Shown piece after piece: positions 1 to 9,290 of a stretch of DNA of 64,000 nucleotides. The DNA is from Charina bottae (Eukaryota > Chordata > Lepidosauria > Squamata > Charinaidae). The position numbers and the translations under genes are program-made. Every line of letters begins with the position of its first letter. Position 1 is the first letter of the stretch. Below the pieces are notes generated by a model that worked only from the letters and a program-made list of their open reading frames with translations, was not told the DNA's origin and did not search any database. The stretch covers positions 49,098,298 to 49,162,297 of the forward strand of contig JALMGJ010000004.1 in the NCBI GenBank assembly GCA_023362775.1, written 5' to 3'.

Positions 1-64
1 AATCTTTATCCTTCACTGAATTAACAGGAAAGGTATAGAAAGCTTTTGTTTTTAAGGGAAAAGG

Positions 65-214
65 TGAGAAAAGAAAAGGGAAAACGTAGTCTCCATGCCA
101 GTGTCTATTACCACGTAAAACACATCATAATCAGACTCCATTTCTGAATCTGAAGAACCATCAATATCTTCGGTTTCTACTTCTTCAGAACCTTTATTAT
201 TTTCATGGATTTAT
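65..214 (-). other. short acidic open frame, possible pseudo-exon
   Basis: On the minus strand about 50 codons are open. They encode a Glu/Asp/Ser-rich stretch (…SSDSEMESDYDVFYVV…) that ends in a TAA just above position 62. An in-frame stop lies just upstream and no convincing splice acceptor is visible. The composition looks protein-like rather than random, but I do not recognise a family. It could be a decayed exon or transposon fragment. Confidence 0.15.
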
Positions 215-501
215 GAAACAGGAGATTTAAATATATTTTATATTCTTTATACACATTTTGCATATGTAATTTATTCATTTATTTGCTTTAGTATGAGCAT
301 TTCCAAAAGTAGACTGATTTGTTTTGCATTTTAATTATAACATTGGTATTTTAAAATATTAGGAATTATTTCACAATCTGTTCAAAGGCATTGAAGAAAA
401 AGTTTTGGGTTTTTTTTCCCCGGTTCCCCACTCAGCCCTGTCCCTGCTTTCAGACCTTCACATTCTGTCACTCTAGTGTTTAGGATGGATGGATAGATGG
501 A

Positions 502-527
502 TTTACTTACTTACTTACTTACTTACT
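502..527. repeat. (TTAC)n microsatellite
   Basis: About six TTAC units follow a short TGGA/TAGA run. This is a simple tandem repeat with no other content. Confidence 0.85.
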
Positions 528-894
528 GGATTTATATCATCTTCACAGCTCAATTTATCAGGACTAATCATCCTCACAGCTCAACCCCTAATATAGGGTA
601 GTTTACCAAGTAAAATATATAGTGAAATACTAGAATATTTAAAATGTTAGCATATTTCACTAGGGAGTGATGTATTGCTGGCCATTATTGATTGGTAGGC
701 CTTAATATAAGACTAATTCAGACACAGGCTTCAGATCCCAAGCAACTGGTACAATTCCATCACTGTTTTGTTATTTTAAAAAGATGATAAAAATAATGCA
801 TCAAATCAACATTCAATTAGTTTGATGAGTATCATAAGTAAGTTATGTGCCAGACATTTCTATATTAAATTGGTGCACTGGATTATACAAGATA

Positions 895-1245
895 GCATTC
901 TATCAGAGGAATCGGCTGGCTTTAGAGAAGGCAGTTCAACTTTAGATCACTGTTATTTCTCCAGCATTTAGTTGAGAATACACTTCTCATCTATGGGAAA
1001 AATTATATGTTACCTTCATTGATTTGAAAACAGCTTTTGACTTGATTCCCAGAAATAAGGTATGGGACAAAATGAAGGAGTCCTCTATCAATTGGTGTTT
1101 ATTAGATCTAATCAGGAAACTTTATGAGAACAACAGCATGCAGATTTATTATGGTTGTCAAGGACATATCTTACTCCACCAATACCAGTTCAAAAAGGGG
1201 TGAACTCCTGTTATTTTCAATTACTATGTAAAACCAGTGGAACAA
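895..1245 (+). pseudogene. decayed non-LTR reverse transcriptase fragment
   Basis: Conceptual translation across frame breaks gives the order typical of a LINE reverse transcriptase: a GFREGSSTLDHC-like block (consensus style GFRKGRST.DH), then FIDLKTAFDLIPRNKVWDK (the FID..AFD motif carrying the first catalytic Asp), then LLDLIRKLYENN. It resembles the R4/Dong or related RTE-side lineages common in squamates. Stops and frameshifts interrupt it and the YADD box is not recovered, so it is an inactive old copy. The family assignment is from motif resemblance only. Confidence 0.5.
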
Positions 1246-1586
1246 GCTGTGGCCAAACCAGAATTCCACCTCATTTCAGTAACCAACAGGCCTGTTTCGG
1301 TTCCACTTTACACAAACAGTTCATACATCCTGTCTGCTCCTTAGTAGGTCTGAGATGTCTTAGGACTCTCACTTTTTTTTGCAAGGAATATTACCTTGTG
1401 TTCAGTCATGAAAAAACAAAGTAATAGTGTTCTCAATAAGTTCCTTCATAGGAACTAGGAACCCCCGCCCCCCATCCTACTTTATCTGCATTTATGTTTC
1501 TCAAGCTATTGTTCAATGAATATAACCTGTTTAAAGAAAAAGGGATGGGGAGAGAGAGTGAGTTGATTATTTTCTATTAGTATGTC

Positions 1587-1714
1587 ATGAAACATAGGAC
1601 TAACCCTAACCCTAACCCTTTTTTTTTTTGGTAGTTTTTTGTTTTTCTGTAGTTTTTATCTTTGTTGAAAACTAATAAAATTATATCCCCCCAAAAAAAT
1701 GAAACATAGGACTA
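1587..1714 (+). mobile_element. 96-bp retro-insertion with telomeric repeats, flanked by 16-bp TSD
   Basis: The 16-bp word ATGAAACATAGGACTA occurs at 1587-1602 and 1699-1714 and brackets a 96-bp insert. From left to right the insert holds about three CCCTAA telomere units, an 11-T run, a T-rich stretch with an AATAAA-like segment, a C6 run and a terminal A run. The TSD and A-tail point to LINE-type target-primed insertion of a severely 5'-truncated RNA. The telomeric units sit exactly at the 5' junction. Confidence 0.7.
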
Positions 1715-2182
1715 TGCAGCAGCTTCCCAATAAATTGGTTTTCTGTATTCAAGTCTTAAATAGGAATTCAGAATATGTGAGAACTTTGGATAAAGGGAGA
1801 GAGACCAATACAATGCTCATTATGGAAATTCATGCAGATATCAGGGCTTGTGCAAAATATCTGCCCAATACCTAAACATCAACTTCCGAGACAAAATCAT
1901 CATAACAAAATCAGCTAGAGGGGTAATGCAAATACTTTTGGCTAATACATCCAACTCAGACTGTTAGAAAACAAGCCAAGCCTGCCTCAATTCTGCTCAA
2001 ATTCCCCATCGCTGCTATTGCTTTTAAGGGCTTAAATGGAATTGCTATATAAGCATTTTTCGCAAATTCTTCCTGAGAGTAAATGGAGCCCAGCCCTGTG
2101 AAAATGCAGTGATGAGAGAAAGTGAGTTCTATAAAGCAAAGCTCTGCTGTCCCATTCATGTCATTAAAATCCTGTGGTCAGG

Positions 2183-2184
<2 letters not shown>

Positions 2185-2231
<47 letters not shown>
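2185..2231. repeat. (GT)n microsatellite
   Basis: This is an uninterrupted GT run of about 23 units. Confidence 0.95.
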
Positions 2232-2233
<2 letters not shown>

Positions 2234-3940
2234 TGATTTCAAGGGAAGCAGGAGCTTGCTTTGTTTTTTCTTCTTCAATCAAAGCCATTTCCCTTAGGGC
2301 AAGAGAGAAACAAACTTACGAATTATCAGGGCTAATTACCCATTCTTAAAACTACTGGCATAAAATGATGACTTCTTATTTTTTTAATTAACTGTTTCAT
2401 GAATGTATGTGTCTAAATATGTATGCATACATGAATTTGCATGCCACCTACTGCCAAAATGCTAGGCAATTTACATCTCAGAAGAAAAAAAGTAAACATG
2501 AAAATACAAAATTTCCTTAAGATCGTCCATGTTTCAGGCAGTAGATTATGACGCCCCCTGGAACATACCTATTACTCCTCCCTCCTCCTATTTTCCCCAC
2601 AACAACAACCCTGTGAGGTGAGTTGGGCTGTGAGAGAGTGACTGGCCCAAGGTATGGCAGAACCACTTTAACAATCTCCCTCCTATCTGAAGTGAAGTGG
2701 ATTGTGAAGAAGGAGAGTATTTTTAGAGCAGGAAAATTATTTTCTAAAGATGTACCAAAGGCCTGCTTTCTCTCCTTCCTTCTACTTAACTAATTTGAGC
2801 AGTTTTTTTAAAAGAGAGAAACAGGACTAATAATTGAAGCTTGACCTGCTGCTAATTTTTAGCTACAGTTGCCATATTCATTTCATTGGCGATCACTCGT
2901 AGCCGAGTAAGATTGTCTTCCAATCTTTTTTTTTTGCCATATATTACTGGCTTTAGAGTGAGTTTTATTGTATATCATGTATGGTATTGGCTTACACTCT
3001 TAGAAAATAATCATATGACCACAAAGCTGGAAGATATCTGAAATTTCTAAAGCTATACACAATTATTCATATCCCATTCTTTTCTCATAAAATCTATATA
3101 ATAAAGGAGTATTGATCAGGTCTATCCCAAATTTTTAAATATTCTAACAGTGCAATACTATAGAGTTTCATATTCAAGCACATTATTGTAAAGCAAAGAC
3201 ATAGTAAGTGGACAAGATTCAAATCTGTATAAAAGTACTGGAACTATTGTATCATATATGCTGGAAAAGGCATAAAAGCCTTTGAGAACTGAGTTAGATA
3301 GCTGTTGAAATCTAGAGGAAAAACCAGTGGGATTCCTAAGAATAGCATTTCCCTGCTGTGAAGTTCTGATTTCTTTCTCAACATTTAAACCATTGCAAAC
3401 TCTAAAAGAATCTGTTCAAGAAATCTGTAATTTTTACTTGGAGATTGCTTTTCTATGAAGTGGCAATACTCTTGCTAACATAATCTCTGCAGCAAACCTG
3501 AAGTTCTAAAATAAGCTCTTTGAGCAAATATATTACACAATATTGTTAGATCTGTACTTTGACATAACAAATATTCAAAACAGGAAGTAAACATTTAGAA
3601 AATTATCTTACTGAGTGGCTTGTTTGACTTGGAAAGATTTTTTTAATAATGTTTCTTGAACAGAAGCCTGCTGAGAGAAGTTAATGAAAGGTAAGTAAAT
3701 ATTCTCTTCGATTGGTAAGTAAATATATTAAGAGGCTGTCCATTAATGGCTATAATAAAACAGATTAACAGCTAATGAGTGACAAAAAGGAACAGATATA
3801 TACAAATTGAGGAATTCTGAATAATATATGTATATAGCTACAATATAAATCATTATCCAGCTTTGTTTAATCTTTTTTTTTATAATTATTGGACAAAGCC
3901 AGCAACAAGGCAGCCAAAATATATTCAGATTCACATATTT
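2232..3940. other. no gene seen; one possible ancient repeat fragment
   Basis: AT-rich DNA without a supportable ORF. Around 2560-2660 a stretch containing ACAACCCTGTGAGGT and GTGACTGGCCCAAGG resembles the conserved tails of old L2/MIR-like elements. Around 2883-2925 there is a short segment I could not place. Nothing else is recognisable. Confidence 0.35.
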
Positions 3941-3941
3941 G

Positions 3942-4200
3942 AAGGGCGGCGTGGTGGCATAACGGTTAAGACTACCGACTGTCGAATGAAAGGATGGCAG
4001 GTCGGCAGCTCGAAACCCGGAAGCACTGCATAACAGGGTGAGCTCCGGTTCTTCCCCAGCTCCTGCCAACCTAGCAGTTCGAAAGCATGTAAAAATGCAA
4101 GTAGATAAATAGGTACCACTCTGGTGGGAAGGTAACAGCGTTCTGTGTGCCTTGGCGTTTAGTCATGCTGGCCATATGACCATGGAAGCGTCTATGGACA
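3942..4200 (+). mobile_element. Sauria-type tRNA SINE, 3' truncated
   Basis: It begins with a tRNA-like head (GTGGTGGCATAACGGTTAAG, then a degraded B-box region GCTCGAAACCC) and continues with the Sauria SINE body: CCTAGCAGTTCGAAAGCATG, the AGTAGATAAATAGGTACCAC block and GGCCATATGACCATGGAAGC. It lacks the usual 3' end (GAGTCGGACACGACTG and the TTTACC tail) because Penelope-like coding sequence starts at about 4200. Confidence 0.8.
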
Positions 4201-4201
4201 A

Positions 4202-5404
4202 CACTGCCTAACAACTAGTTACTTTCAATGGGAGAATGAGTTCTACGAACAGATGGATGGCGTTGTCATGGGAAGCCCCCTGAGCCCAGTCATAGCAAAC
4301 TTTTACATGGAACACTTTGAAAAACAGGCTTTGGAATCGGCAACCATTACACCAACAGTCTGGTTCCGGTTCGTGGATGACACCTTCGCAATTTGGAGTC
4401 ATACTGAAGAAGAACTGGAGAAATTTCTGGACCACCTAAACGGCATCCACCCCAATATACAATTCACTATGGAAAAAGAAACTGATGGCAAACTTCCATT
4501 TTTAGATACGCTGGTCATACGCAATCCGGACCTCAAACTAGGACACAAAGTATACAGAAAACCCACCCATACGGACCGATATCTACACAAAAATTCCAAT
4601 CACCACCCACGACAAAAGAGAGGCATGATTAAAACCTTGGTGGATCGTGCTAATCGAAACTGTGAAACCCAATTTCTCAACAATGAACTTAACCATCTGA
4701 ATTGGGTCCTACAGGCAAATGGCTATTCCAAGAATGAAATAAAAAGAGCCATCAAACCAAGAAAACAACATCCAACTGAAGAAAAACAGCCCCCCACAAA
4801 CAAAGTATTCCTGCCCTACATCAAAGGAGTCACTGACCGCATGGGAAAACTGATGGAAAAACACAACTTTCAAACAGTCTTCAGACCCACCAGAAAAATA
4901 CAACAAATGCTAAAATCAGCAAAAGACAAAAGGGACCCCCGCACCGCTGCAGGAGTATACCGCATACCATGCAGCTGTGGACAAGTATACATCGGAACCA
5001 CAAAACGAAGCATTCACACCAGGATAAAAGAACATGAAAGACACTGCAGACTACAGCAACCGGAAAAATCTTCAGTAGCTGAACATGCTCTCAAGCAAAC
5101 GGGACACAAAATCCTATTTGAAAACACAGAAATACTGGACAACACCAAAAGCCACTACACCAGATTATACAGAGAAGCCATTGAAATTCACAAACACCAG
5201 CACAGTTACAATAAAAAAGAAGAAAGCTTAAAAATTAGCAAAACCTGGCTACCAGTCCTAAAAAACACAGCCTGCAAAAGGTCAACGAACTCAGTCCAAC
5301 CACCAGGACATGGGAATACTTCTCACAATGAACATGCTAATCACGCTCATCAGCCACTCGTTAACATGTCAACACAACAAAAAACCCCACCTAATCTCCT
5401 ATAA
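4202..5404 (+). pseudogene. Penelope-like RT / GIY-YIG endonuclease, N-terminally truncated
   Basis: The frame is open from about 4202 to the TAA at 5402-5404. The first in-frame ATG (4253) is internal to the RT domain, so it is not a true start. Relative to that Met, the RT palm segment DGVVMGSPLSP is at residues 2-12 and the catalytic FVDD box at about 40-43, followed by the thumb region with LPFLDTLV. The C-terminal part (about 229-300) is a GIY-YIG nuclease: GVYRIPCSCGQVYIG, then RIKEHERHC and the CSC cysteines found in Penelope-type endonucleases. In the family this enzyme primes cDNA synthesis at nicked DNA. There are no internal stops, so the truncated copy looks fairly young. Without the N-terminal RT motifs it cannot be autonomous. 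Confidence 0.85.
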
Positions 5405-5465
5405 TTTAGCTCTATAAATAGAACATTGCCACTCTACCTGGGCACAGAGATTTTGCTTCTATCTG

Positions 5466-5520
5466 TGCTCCTGCCCTCTGAAGATGCTGGCCACAGATGC
5501 AGGCGAAACGTTAGGAACCA
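5466..5520 (+). ncRNA. hammerhead-ribozyme-like motif in Penelope tail
   Basis: CTGAAGA at 5478-5484 fits the conserved CUGANGA core. Stem II can form from 5486-5491 with 5499-5504 (one G·U, one G·A mismatch) around a 7-nt loop. GAAA follows at 5505-5508, then C-G-U-U at 5509-5512, which can give a two-base-pair stem III and a UH cleavage site. Minimal type I hammerheads of this layout are known in the terminal repeats of Penelope-like elements. Only the CUGANGA and GAAA cores are directly visible; self-cleavage is inferred, and stem I (AGG after the site with CCT before the core) is short. Confidence 0.55.
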
Positions 5521-5928
5521 CAACTTCCAGAACACGGCCACACAGCCCGGAAGACCCACAACAGCCATAGTTTGAAGTTCTTCGTAAAAATGAGAGGATC
5601 AAGAAATGTTCAGAAGTAGGTGGAGGTGGTAGATGGTTGAACCCATAAGTTGTAAGGCTGAAGGTCTCATACTTCCCTGCCTCTATCCTGGGTCTTCATA
5701 CTCTGGCCCCACCTCCTTGTTTGGGGCAATCACTTTGCGTGTCTATAGGATTCACTTTTCTTTCCATTCCTACTTCAGAGATAGACTAATGTCACAAGGG
5801 ATATATAAAATATTTTTCTTAATTAAAAAGAAGGAAAGATAAAATATAACCCAATATAACCCTCCTTTTTAACAAAATTCAAATGTTCATTGTTGAAAAA
5901 GATAAATTACAGTGCTGGTCAGATGATG

Positions 5929-5931
<3 letters not shown>

Positions 5932-5976
<45 letters not shown>
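5932..5976. repeat. (AT)n microsatellite
   Basis: Uninterrupted AT dinucleotides, about 22 units. Confidence 0.95.
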
Positions 5977-5980
<4 letters not shown>

Positions 5981-6341
5981 GGTAATACATAAAATACATA
6001 AAATTAGACTTAGCACCATACACAAAAACAAAATAAAAATTCTATCACAACTTCTTCATTACACTTGTTACTTGTTTGTTACCTATTTGTTACTCTTGAA
6101 ATGGATGTTTCCTCTGCTTCAATCACCTGGGCTTCCTGGCTTCTTGAAAATTCCCAACTTTAATCAGTCCCTGGAATTAAGCAATATTAGTCCTCTGTTT
6201 TCCCCAACTTCAGTTCATAGCTTTTGAACTCTGCATCTTACTTTTCTTTTTGCAGCAGAGAGAGGGGCATTTTAATTAAAAAGAAGGAAGGTGCTGTTTA
6301 CTCACATCATACATTGATACTTCCTGCTTCATGTGTGAAGG

Positions 6342-6435
6342 AATGAAAGAACCCAAGATGAAAGGGAAAAAAAACCCTGATCCATCCTTTATGAACCCTT
6401 GCTGTACCTGAGCCAAAAGACATCATGCATACATG
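6342..6435 (+). repeat. direct repeat, left copy (~90 bp)
   Basis: This segment recurs at 7436-7525 in the same orientation at roughly 80 % identity. Both copies share the blocks AATGAAAGAACC, CTGATCCA, TTTATGAACC and ACCTGAGCCAAAAGA. The flanks outside do not obviously match. It could be two copies of an unknown dispersed repeat or the ends of a larger element. Confidence 0.6.
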
Positions 6436-6560
6436 CATAGGAAATCATGCCGACTTTGTACATCAGAACCATACCTGCTTGTGGAAATGTGCATCGCTGT
6501 CCAAGTCTGCAGCCTGTCATGCAATCTACTGTACATGCACAATGACTTTCCTTAATAATT

Positions 6561-6815
6561 TTGTGGTGTGATTGGGAGAATGAAGTGCAATTAGAAGATG
6601 GGGAAGGTGTGCAAATTGAAACCCCTTGCCCTCATATTGATACTGAATTGGACCTAGTGACCCAAAATTGTTTATTAACTGCACAAGCAGTTGTTTCCAT
6701 TGACAATAAGCTACTGGCAGCTAAAAATAAGATAGATGAATTCAAGTTCCTCTTTGAGAAAGTGTGTGATTGGATCACAAGGAAGACTCATGAAGGAGGA
6801 AGTATCAATGTATGA
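6561..6815 (+). CDS. unrecognised 84-aa open reading frame
   Basis: An 84-codon ORF lies between the two direct repeats. The product is acidic in its first half (ENEVQLEDGEGVQIE) and contains a possibly helical segment (SIDNKLLAAKNKIDEFKFLFEKV). I recognise no domain and see no promoter, splice sites or poly(A) signal tied to it. It may be a remnant of a retroelement gag-like protein or simply chance. Confidence 0.15.
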   Translation: MWCDWENEVQLEDGEGVQIETPCPHIDTELDLVTQNCLLTAQAVVSIDNKLLAAKNKIDEFKFLFEKVCDWITRKTHEGGSINV

Positions 6816-7435
6816 GGTGAGTAAACAGCCCAAGGAGAAGAGGCTGAAAATATAGAAACTATAGGGATGAGACAGAGTGCAGAGTAAGTAACGCCAGAGC
6901 CCTTAGGATAATAATGGCATCCCTATTAACCGAGTAAGGTGTTCATACTTCTGCAAGTAGAACAGTTCTGGCGTAAGAGAATAATGATACAGATGACCGC
7001 AAATGAAGTGAAGGGGGCCAGATGGCATAGCAGGCAAGTAATTATACCTTCTCTCACCCAGCTCCTTCAAAGTCAGATTTACCAAAGTGACCTGGCAGGG
7101 AAGGTATGGCACAACCAGCTGTCCTGGACATAAAAGAATTTAGTATTTAAATGTCCCTTTCTATTTACAATGATTACAAAAATGAAGGGTTTTTTTTAAA
7201 GTTACAAACTCCTATTGTATCTTTTTGAAAAGACGTTGACACTCTCCTCCTGCTGAAAGACAGACCTCCGTCTGGGGCAAAGAGAGAAGATGGTGCTCGT
7301 AAAGAGCCCCAATTACTAATATTGCTTCCCAATAAGGGACTGTGCTCAGCCAGTGCTGTGCTCAAGGTGAAATCTAACTAAGCATGACTGCTTAGAAGCG
7401 ATAAGAAAGGGGCAGGAAGCCTGGAGGAAACAAAA

Positions 7436-7525
7436 AATGAAAGAACCTGAAAAGGGGGAAAAAGAAAACCTGATCCACCTTTTATGAACCTTTGCTCAAC
7501 CTGAGCCAAAAGAAATCATGCACAC
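7436..7525 (+). repeat. direct repeat, right copy (~90 bp)
   Basis: Partner of the segment at 6342-6435. The two are about 1.1 kb apart and in the same orientation. Confidence 0.6.
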
Positions 7526-8239
7526 GTTGGAAGTACTAAAGCGCTCATTCTCAACAACTGCTGTTACCTCTGAATTACTGAAAACATTAATTCCCATAAA
7601 TTGTGAAGAGTCAAGCAAATGATGGCAGATGAAAAATATATAACTCTGGCTCAGTGAGAGAACAGATCAAGGCCACGAGTCTATAAAAAGAGAAGTCAGA
7701 ATTGTATAACTCAGGATAATAAAGGAAGAGATAATGGTATGCTTAGCACTCCATTAGTAGCTCTAGTAATGGGCAGCATGCATTGGTGGTACAAACTTTC
7801 TCTGAAGGGGAGAGTTTGCACTGCTTATAGGCTTAACAGATGAGGCTAATAGAGAGATGAAAACAGATGAAACTAAGTTGCCTTTCAAAGTAAAGGCAAA
7901 TGGCAAACAGAAGAGCCTCTGGAGAAAATCTTGCAATTAGTCTGGCCATCTATTTGGTATATTAGGGCTATGCTTAATTGTGGTGTGGAGTGGATCTTCT
8001 AGATAATAATCCTAATAATAGAGAAGAGGATAGGCCTAGAAATATAACAACTTTTTAAAGCTAGATAAAAGTTGTATCCCTTTCATTTCAGAACTGAATG
8101 CATTAAAGGAAGCCTGGATGGAATTGCAATAGCAGCTAACCCTTAATTCTCCCACAGAGGACTTAATGGAGTTAGCAGCATCAGAATATATTAATATACT
8201 GCAGTGGCTCTTTTCAGCTGGCCTTGGATCTGAATTACC
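7526..8239. other. no feature recognised
   Basis: Unique-looking AT-rich DNA. I see no ORF, repeat or RNA gene I can support. Confidence 0.5.
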
Positions 8240-8673
8240 CAACTGCATAGGGTGACCATATGTCCCGTTTTGAACGGGACAGTCCCGTTATTTTAGCATT
8301 TTTCAACCGTCCCGTCGTTTTGATCAAAATCTCAATTTTGTCCCTTTTTTAAACCCGGCAGGAAGGAGGACAGGAAGACAGGAAGGAGGACTGGAGCCGG
8401 ACTTGCCATTCGAGGCAGCCCGGAAGAGGCCCTATCAGCGCGGCAACTGGAAGCCCAGTTGCCACATGCGAGCCCAGCAGCAGACACAGCACCACAGTCC
8501 AGGTTCCTGCCTCCTTACCTGATCCTGAGATTGTCTGCCCAGCAGTGGTGAGGCCAGGGAAAGCAGGCACGGGAAGGTTGTGGGAAGAGGGTGTGTGTGT
8601 GTGTGTGTGTGTGGGCGCGCACGCAGATTACTTGCTCAGAGTAATCGCGCACACACATGGACACACGCACGAA

Positions 8674-8756
8674 CCCCACACCCTCTTTCTCCAGCCTCCC
8701 TGCAACAGGTGTGGGTGCATTTGGTCATGGGGAGGCTGGAGAAAGAGGGTGTGGGG
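8674..8756. repeat. palindrome 1 inside the hAT-like element
   Basis: Left arm 8674-8700 and right arm 8730-8756 are perfect 27-bp inverted copies around a 29-bp loop. The arms are flanked by GT/AC-rich runs. Confidence 0.9.
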
Positions 8757-8775
8757 TGCGTGTGTGTGTGTGTGT

Positions 8776-8922
8776 GCATCTGATCGGGCTTGGCCAAGGG
8801 AGGAGAGTTGTCGGGCTGCCGAGCAGGAGAAGCAGGAGCCGGCCACCCTGGGGAGCTTCTGCGGGCAGCAAGGGGCGGAGTGGTCGACAACTCTCCTCCC
8901 TCGGCCAAGCCCGATCAGATGC
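8776..8922. repeat. palindrome 2 inside the hAT-like element
   Basis: Arms 8776-8813 and 8885-8922 match at 37 of 38 positions as inverted copies. TG runs abut the left arm and CA runs the right arm, extending the potential stem. Confidence 0.9.
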
Positions 8923-8935
8923 ACACACACACACT

Positions 8936-9061
8936 CACAGGACAGACTGCCCTGGCAGGAGCTGGCTATGCTGGGGGGCTTCAGCGGGTGGCGAAGGGCG
9001 GAGTGGTGTGGCTGAAGCCTCCCAGCACAGCCGGCTCCTGCCGAGGGCAGTCTGTCCTGTG
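8936..9061. repeat. palindrome 3 inside the hAT-like element
   Basis: Arms of about 49-50 bp (8936-8984 and 9012-9061) are inverted copies with several mismatches. TG/CA runs again flank the arms. Confidence 0.85.
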
Positions 9062-9082
9062 AGTGTGTGAGTGTGTGTATGT

Positions 9083-9290
9083 GCATCTGATCGGGCTTGG
9101 CCGAGGGAGGAGAGTTGTTGGGCCACCGAGCAGGAGAAGCAGGAGCCGGCCACCCTGGGGAGCTTCAGCGGGCAGCAAGGGGCGGAGTGGTGTGGCTGAA
9201 GCAGCCGAGCGCAGCCGGCTCCTCCTGCTTCCCCTGCTCTGCGGTGGTGGCAGCAGCAGCGACTCTCCTCCCTCCCTCGGCCAAGCCCGA
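9083..9290. repeat. palindrome 4, starting with a duplicate of palindrome 2's first half
   Basis: 9083-9190 is a direct copy of 8776-8883 (108 bp, about six differences). The inverted partner of its left end is at 9261-9290 (CTCGGCCAAGCCCGA), with an inner arm pair around GCTTCAGC and GCTGAAGC. This shows duplication within the element. Confidence 0.8.

Larger units (their letters stand above)
4201..5575 (+). mobile_element. Penelope-like element, 5' truncated
   Basis: Covers the 3' half of a Penelope-like retroelement: the C-terminal part of the reverse transcriptase, the linker, the GIY-YIG endonuclease and the 3' terminal region with a hammerhead-ribozyme-like motif. The 5' half (N-terminal RT motifs and upstream terminal repeat) is absent; the element abuts a truncated SINE. 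No clear target duplication was found. Confidence 0.85.

Noticed and set aside
1597..1620. A chromosome end or large interstitial telomere block
   Set aside because: Only about three telomere units are present, inside a TSD-flanked insertion; flanking DNA is ordinary.
4253..4255. ATG at 4253 as the start of a complete gene
   Set aside because: The frame stays open upstream to about 4202 and the Met lies inside the RT palm, so the gene is truncated and this is not a start codon.
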